Shown: one piece after another, positions 57,845 through 64,000 of the stretch
Layout: each line of letters starts with the position of its first letter
How positions within the stretch are numbered: position 1 is the first letter of the stretch
DNA from: Morinoia aosen
Lineage: Eukaryota > Arthropoda > Malacostraca > Amphipoda > Talitridae
Length of the DNA: 64,000 nucleotides
Direction: 5' to 3'
Assembly: GCA_030386875.1 (NCBI GenBank)
Contig: CM059572.1
Location: 41,147,732 to 41,211,731 of the forward strand
Position numbers and translations under genes: made by a program
The notes under the pieces: generated by a model
Databases searched by the model: none
Seen by the model: only the letters and a program-made list of their open reading frames with translations
What the model was told of the DNA's origin: nothing

Positions 57845-58432
57845 GATTCCAACAGTTATTTAGGGCAAAATTGGCGAGGTAAAATAGGTTCACAATGAAC
57901 ACTGATAGCAATTTAGAGTTTCAAATTAGAAGTTTAAATGCAATATCTCGTACAATATGTTTCCAAATACACAGACATAATTGAATCTTTCGCACAATAA
58001 GTTTCCAAATGCACAGAAATAAATGAATCGTCAATAACATCAACAACAGTAATAGAAAATAGGGTCATAATGGGGATAAAATGGGGTTTTGAATAGGCAC
58101 AATAATCATATTAGAAAGGTAAATGGGTTAAATTACGCAATGGGAATGAGACAATAAATGGGTAAAGCATCAAAATAGTAAATATGGTACAAGTTCACAC
58201 GAAATAAATCAATACACTGACACAAGGTGCAAATAATGACAATAAATCACATGGGAAATACACAAGTAAATCAATACAATGACATAAATTATGTGAATAG
58301 AATGGGTACAATGATGAATAAACTTCCTAATGAACAATTATTTGGCCAGTTACGTTAAACATCTAATTTTTTTTGAATAGGTAGCGTGGCAACAGCGGTC
58401 TCTTGTGGAGACGTTAAGTTTTAATGGGTTAT
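57845..58432 (-). other. Inner element 5' leader
   Basis: AT-rich leader between primer-binding-like site and gag, with short internal direct repeats (GTTTCCAAAT(A/G)CACAGA twice near 57960-58010; AATCAATACA(C/A)TGACA twice near 58205-58285). No gene seen. Confidence 0.6.
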
Positions 58433-58455
58433 GATCCCACACTCGCTGCCCACCA
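58433..58455 (-). other. Primer-binding-like site of inner element
   Basis: Minus strand starts TGGTGGGCAGCGAGTG, three bases after the 5' LTR. It shares only TGGTGG-N-CAG with the other two sites in the window. Confidence 0.55.
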
Positions 58456-58458
58456 TTT

Positions 58459-59344
58459 TGTTGTATTCTCTTTTCTTTATAGAATCCAAGTTTATGATTT
58501 TTCAAATTTTCTTTCTTTTCAAGTCTAAAAATCAAAGGAGTTTTTTTCCGAAAGGAAACACGATTCTTTCAACGTGGCCACGTCATTTTTACTTGTTATG
58601 ATGAAAGGTGTACACAAAATATGACAATGGGGTAGATGAGACTAGCAAATATATAGGAACAATTGTTACTTAGGTCTCACGCAACTTGAGTATGCAGCGG
58701 TGACGAAGTTTTATAATAAGGTCTCGAATTGTACGTTAAATTATTACGTGACGTTAACACAGAGTCAGGGACTAATACGGAGTGCCGGCCGTATGCAAAC
58801 AAAATAAGTGAAGTGGCACGACGAGACCTTCTAGTGATGGAGCTTCGCTCTCTAATGATGATGCCCTAACCCTCGTCGAACCCTTTAAGTAGCTGTCGTG
58901 CTGCAGGAGTCACCGCAGCTGATCATAGCCGTTGAAGTTGACGCCCGCAGTCTCGTCGCGGCTACTCATTGCCACTCGGCCACTCTGCCACTCGCTTGCT
59001 GCCACTCGCCGATCGCCCTTGTTTGTTGTGGCTATGGCCCAGCCTCCAGCCTGCTGAGACCGGGCTGCTGTTGCCATCCACACGCTGCCATGCTGCCATG
59101 CCGCTGCCACGCTGATGCCACCTCGCTGCCACGTTGCCACGCTGTAGTTGGGAGCGCAGGCGTCGCCTTCTCCTTTTTTTGTAACGGCCGAGCCCTCGCT
59201 GGGTACACATCGACATCTGGCGCGTTGTATACTGCTGAGCTTTGAAATTTCCTGATAGCAGAGTTCGGTGTAAGCTCTCACGTCCAACCGCCCTTTACTC
59301 TTTTTTGTGGCGAAAACTTAACGGTTCGTATTCGGGACACAACA
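58459..59344 (-). repeat. Inner element 5' LTR
   Basis: Second 886-bp LTR; near-identical to 50535-51420. A TTATAAAAC box on the minus strand (about 58700-58712) may be its promoter, though it lies late in the LTR. Confidence 0.92.
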
Positions 59345-59547
59345 CAGACAGCCACCGAGCATTCACTGCGTGACGTAGCTTGTTTTCGTTGTAATAAGTT
59401 AGGACACTACGCAAGAGACTGTAGGTCCAGACGAGACTATTTCAACAGACCAGGTAGACCTGATCGTGTCCGTGCGCGAGGACAGCATAAAACTCGTGTA
59501 TCAGAATAAGGCCAGGTAGAAACTTACCAAACTAACAGTGGCGATAA

Positions 59548-60630
59548 TTTTTTAGCGTAAACTGCAGAGACGATTTCATTTCCGATAGAAATAACGTCAA
59601 AGGTAAAAATGAAATTGAAATAACTAAGTGTGACTCTACGTCAGTAGCTCCCTGTGAACCCGAGGAGAATCCTGGTTCTGAAGATTCCCTCGTTAAAAAT
59701 GTCGAGAGAATTGATGTGTTAAACATGTCTGAAGGTTCCCTCGTTAAAAATGTTGAGATCATCGATCCATTAATTAAGTGTCAAAATAGATATGAATCGC
59801 TGGGAGAGGTGGATTTAAGCGATTTAAATGATTTAAATGCTCATGGCACTGAATGTGAAAGCCATTTGACGGCGAACGTTTGTAAATACGAAGAAGATGA
59901 AGAAGTTGAAGTTACAGGACAAAATGAATTATTTGTAATACGAAAAAGTCATAAGCCCATGATTGTGCTTAGAAAAGATGCAGACCTGTGGAATGCATTG
60001 ATTGATTCAGGATCAGAAAAATGTCTAATCAGCTACCAAAGAATTAGTGAGATAAGTAATGACGTGAAGCCAAGTTCTCTGACTATAAAAGGCGTTAACG
60101 CTAAGAGTAATGTTGAAGGCGAGGTGGAGCTTGTCCTAAAGTTAAAAAACGGTGTAAGTTTAAAGACAAATGCTTTAATAATTAAAGATGGTATTTACAA
60201 TTATGACGTCATTATTTGGCGTGATTTATTAGACAAGAACGCCGTTGTAGACTTAAAACAAAGATGTTTAATTATCAAAGACGAGAAAATTCCCTTTGCA
60301 GAGGTAAAACGCCGAAAAAAGAGAAAGACAGAGTGTCTCGAGTATTTAATAGAGAATACTGAGTGTCTCATGGCGGACACGATTACGTCCAGAGCTAAGA
60401 AAAAAGTCCTAAATAAGCTAAGAGAGAAGAGAGAAATTCTCAGGACGTGTAATGCTGCGAGAGTAGGCGAGGAAGTAAAAAGGGATGGTAAGAGAGAAAA
60501 TCAGCCTGTTCGAGGCGTAGTTGCAGTTACCAGTTCCCCACACAGGGCCAAGGCCGTTAAGAGTTCATACACAAAGAGTGGAGATTGCTCCCAATGTAAT
60601 TTTGAAACATGTTGGACATGTTGGAAAGTG
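59548..60630 (+). pseudogene. Outer element pol, protease region
   Basis: Open in the frame -1 to gag from 59548, after two stops at 59533 and 59545 that would block a normal overlap. The protease active site LIDSGSEKCLISY is near 59998-60036. A short tandem duplication gives SLVKNVE twice (59685-59755). The frame ends at 60631-60633; pol continues in the +1 frame from about 60560, indicating a one-base indel between about 60540 and 60630. Confidence 0.78.
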
Positions 60631-62959
60631 TAAAAATGGAGAATACATAATAAAGAAAGCAACTTTAAAAGAAGGCATTTGTGTCGCAGAAGCAATTGTG
60701 AGAGTTAATAATAGGAGAAAGATTCCGTTGTTGTTAATTAATAGCTCCGACAGAGCGATTGTTTTACCAGAGAATGCAATTATAAGTACTTTAGAAAAAG
60801 TGGAGAAGGATCACGTTGAATCCGAAGTTTACTTGTCAGATGTACAAGGAGAATTAAAAGGAGGATTGAGTACCTTTGTGCAGGCAGCTAGTGTTGTTCA
60901 GGACAGTCATTTAGATGTCGAGAAGAAAGACACTAATAGTGAATCTGTCGGGATCACAGGAGTTGTCGACAAAGGGTACATTTCTGATTCCAAAGAAATA
61001 GCCCGTGGTCGGCGGAAATTAAATAATGATGATATCAAGTGTAACGATGACGAAATGAAGCCTTAATTGCTGAGTTTGTTGAATGAATTCAGAGACGTTA
61101 TTACTATAGACAATGAATCGATCTCCGCTGCTGCGATTAAACCATACAAAATACGTTTGAAACCTAACGTGGATGTCGTAAATGTCCCTCCCTATCGTAT
61201 TGCCCACCGTTACATGGAAGACTTGAAAGTCGTTAACGAAAAAATGTTAGACGACGGAATTATTAGACCATCGATTTCAGCTTATAATTCACCGATAATT
61301 GTAGTTCATAAGAAAGATGGAACCATACGTCCGGTAGTTGACTTTCGCAAAGTAAATGAGGTAATTTATGAAGAATCATTTCCTCTACCGCGGATGGATG
61401 AGATACTCTATAGTCTAAATGGTCAAAAATACTTTTCGAAATTAGATCTTAGGTCGGGATATCATAATATTACACTGACCGATGAGAGTAAGGAAATAAC
61501 AGCATTTACCGTTGGTAGCAGAAAATACGAGTTCAATCGTTTACCTTTTGGTTTAAAAACCTCACCTGCATATTTCCAGTCAGTAATGACGCAAACGCTA
61601 TTTCCTGTTCTAGGAAAACTATCTTTCGTCTTTATGGACGACGTACTCATTTTTTCAAAGGAAAAAGATCAGCATCTTGCCGATATAAAAGTTGTACTTG
61701 AACTATTAAGAAACGCTAGATTGTCAATAAAGACGGAAAAGTGCCAATTTTTTAGTGATGAGATTGAATATCTCGGACATTCCATTAGCGGAATGGGAAC
61801 CAGAAGCACCGGTACTGACAAAGTGAAGAATTTAGAAATTCCTAAGAATGTGAAACAGTTACAGTCATTTCTAGGACTAGTAAATTTCTTTCGTAGGTAC
61901 ATAAAAAATTTTGCGAGTATCGCAAGCCCGCTCTATAATCTTCTGAAGAAAAATGTTGAATTCAATTGGTCTAGAGATTGTCAAAACGCTTTTGAAAAAT
62001 TAAAGGATGAACTGTGTGAAAATACAATCTTGAGTCACCCAAACTTCGATCAAAATTTTCATCTGTTTTGTGATGCATCAAACGTCGGCATAGGAGCTGT
62101 TTTACTCCAGTCATCTACTGATAAAGTTCGAAACATGAGACCTGTCGCATTTTTTTCTAAAACGTTGAATTCCACCCAACGACGATACTCAACAACAAAA
62201 AAGGAAATGTTTGCTATAGTTGAAGCGTTGAAGTACTTTAAATATCTTGTTTTAGGATATGATCTGGTCATTTACACCGATCATAAGCCTTTGGTTCCTT
62301 TATTTTCAAAGAAATTGCCTGAAGACAACACGCTCGCTAGATGGAGTATTTATGTGCAAGCTTTTGATGCCAAATTAAAGTATTTTTCTGGGAAAGCGAA
62401 TAGTGCCGCCGATGCATTAAGTAGATTAAATCATGACAAAAATCCTTTAACAGAAAGAGAACTATTAGAGTGTTCTGAATTAACCCCGGATGTAGAGACT
62501 TTTCCCGTTGTAACCAGGCTGCAAGCCGCTGCTGCGGGTAACAAATGTGACAAGCCGGTGACTGAGGGAGAGTTCGAGGAGACAATGCCAGGAAGTGAGG
62601 ATGGAAGAAACAACAACAGTACTGCTGAACAGCAGACAGCCTCCAGACGTGAACTCAGTGACCTTAATAGCAGACAGAAAACGTGCTTATGCAGACTGGA
62701 TAACGTTAACAAGACTACAGACCATTCAAGTATTAACGACAACTGGTCGTTAGACGAATTTAAACGTGAACAAGATAGTGATCCTTTTTGTTCGGAAATA
62801 AAGGATGCCCTAGAGAATGCAACAAAAGTTACTAATACTGACGTGAATGAATTTCTGATTATGAATGACATTTTGTATAATAGACGAAGAATTGACAACA
62901 GACCCAGCACCATTCTGACTATTGTGGTGCCATATACTCTGTTACACAAGACAATTTAA
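60560..62959 (+). pseudogene. Outer element pol, RT and RNase H (with stops)
   Basis: The frame opens near 60521, hits TAA at 61064-61066, then runs to TAA at 62957-62959. RT blocks: YNSPIIVVHKKDG, LDLRSGYHNI, FGLKTSPAYFQ and FMDDVLIFSK near 61625-61655. RNase H: LFCDASNVGIGAVLLQ near 62070 and YTDHKPLVPLF near 62275, then ARWSIYVQAF. The tail after RNase H is polar and leads toward integrase. Enzymes would copy the element RNA to DNA, but the two stops prevent a full polyprotein. Confidence 0.85.
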
Positions 62960-63973
62960 TTTATTCATAATTTGTCCCATACAGATTTGAATCATACCTT
63001 GTTTAAGTTTAAATTAAAATATTTTCATCCGTACGAACGGACAATTACACGCAAAATTGTTGAATCTTGTGACACCTGTAAGATTCCAAAATCAAGAATA
63101 TCGACGCCGATCAAAATTCTAAATGCTCCAATTGGAACACGATGCTTTCAAACGGTCAGCATAGACTTCTACGGTCCATTAACAATGACAGACAATGGGA
63201 ACAAATTTATTCTTGTCATCATCGACTTGTTTTCTCGTTTTGTTAAATTATATTCGACTAGTGACCGACGTACAGAGACTGTTACAGATTGTCTATGGAA
63301 TTTTTGCTGTTTGTTCAGTACCCCGGACGTGTTATTGTCTGACAATGCTTTAGAGTTTAAATCATCTAATGTGAGAAATTTCACAAAAGGACTTTCTATC
63401 TTGAAAAGGGAAGTTCTGGCTTTTTCCCCTTTTTCTAATGGCATTGTTGAGCGATGTATTGGAAAAATTCGACACCTGCTCAAGTTATATCTAAATTTTC
63501 TTACTCATAATGAGTGGGATAGATTATTGGATATTGTGGAGAATTCGATTAACAATAGCTTTAATGAAACATTAGGCGATACCCCCGCATACACGGTTTT
63601 CGGTAGAGATACGTGTGTGTATATTAGTTCTACTAATTTAGAAGACTTCAATGTTGCGACTACATATGAAGATGTTCAAAAACAAAAATTTAAAGAGTCA
63701 TCTATTGTAGTGAACAATATTAGAAATGCAATCATTAACGCTACAATCGAAAGAACTACCTATAGAAACGTGAAACGTCGCGATAAAAATTTAAAAGTGA
63801 CGGACCGTGTACTAGTGAAAAACCATGCCAAAAAACACAAGCTACAGCTAAATTTCTTAGGTCCCGGTATCATTGAAAGGCTAGGTAAAAATTATGCAGA
63901 TATTAAGATCGGTAACAAGATTATCCGATCGAACTTAAACCATGTACTGCCTTTAGATAAGTTAAAAGGGTAA
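62960..63973 (+). pseudogene. Outer element pol, integrase
   Basis: Same frame as RT but separated by the stop at 62957. Zinc-binding remnants CDTCK near 63070; catalytic residues in VSIDFYGPL, LSDNALEFKS and GIVERCIGKI give a D,D,35-type E triad. The C terminus LNFLGPGIIERLGKNYADI resembles a GPY/F module. Stop TAA at 63971-63973; only 27 bases remain, so the 3' LTR lies outside. Confidence 0.85.
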
Positions 63974-64000
63974 AATTGTCAACCTAGTTTGGAACTGTTC

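Larger units (their letters stand above)
50535..59344 (-). mobile_element. Inner gypsy-like LTR retrotransposon, complete, 8810 bp
   Basis: Bounded by two 886-bp direct LTRs with TGTTGT..ACAACA ends and CAGA target duplications. In minus orientation it has a primer-binding-like site, leader, gag, protease-RT-RNase H-integrase and a 1.7-kb non-coding tail. No env-like reading frame is present. The LTRs differ at only three positions that I could find (50564 area, 50730 area, 51411 area), so insertion is recent, yet pol has a frameshift and a stop. Confidence 0.93.
49274..59509 (+). pseudogene. Outer gypsy-like gag, split by the inner element
   Basis: First part 49274-50534, second part 59349-59509. 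Removing the inner element and one CAGA copy gives an exact 474-codon frame ending TAA at 59507. The N terminus is acidic (SDSDSDGYEYI), then Thr/Val-rich, then a capsid-like helical region, an Arg-rich stretch (about 50270-50340) and, on the far side of the insertion, a CCHC knuckle CFRCNKLGHYARDC. An ATG at 49274 was preferred to an in-frame GTG at 49268. The inserted element now ends the first part in its LTR. Confidence 0.85.

Overview
This window is nuclear DNA from an animal, most likely an insect or another arthropod. It holds two intron-rich host genes and many transposable elements: a BEL/Pao element, two nested gypsy-like LTR elements, an I-clade LINE and several SINE-like families. 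There are no operons, ribosome binding sites or CRISPR arrays. The species cannot be named from the sequence alone. All gene models below were read by eye from splice signals, reading phase and protein motifs.

Layout. Positions 1-1084 (minus) are the start of a BEL/Pao gag running off the left edge, with a primer-binding-like site and a putative LTR to its right. Positions 4477-7850 are a cluster of long inverted repeats (foldback elements). Positions 9226-19541 (plus) are a six-exon gene for an RNF34/RFFL-type E3 ubiquitin ligase: FYVE-like zinc finger, SAP-like motif, long Ser/Gln-rich linker, second SAP-like motif, C-terminal RING. Its fifth intron contains a 2.1-kb array of an 18-bp repeat and a partial copy of exon 5. 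Positions 19542-31473 are intergenic, between convergent genes, with many copies of one ~350-bp SINE-like family (called SINE1 here). Positions 31474-45924 (minus) are the 3' part of a leucine-rich-repeat G-protein-coupled receptor of the glycoprotein-hormone-receptor type (LGR1-like): the TM5/TM6 exon, the TM7 exon, a possible 111-bp cassette exon and a Ser/Thr-rich tail exon. Its introns carry a LINE inserted inside a SINE1 copy, several other SINEs and three tandem arrays that abut exons.

Positions 46424-47940 hold AT-rich microsatellite and a head-to-head inverted array of 265-bp units, each with a tRNA-derived SINE head. From 47977 to the right edge lies a plus-strand gypsy-like element whose gag is split just before its zinc knuckle by a complete 8.8-kb minus-strand gypsy-like element (50535-59344; 886-bp LTRs; 4-bp target duplication CAGA). 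Both elements carry coding defects in pol.

The most unusual pattern is repeated growth of tandem arrays at exon-intron borders. The clearest case is a 22-bp array (45498-45796) whose unit contains the receptor gene's own 5' splice site, giving about 13 extra near-copies of that donor inside the intron. No new multi-gene system was found; the novelty lies in repeat architecture and its possible effect on splicing.
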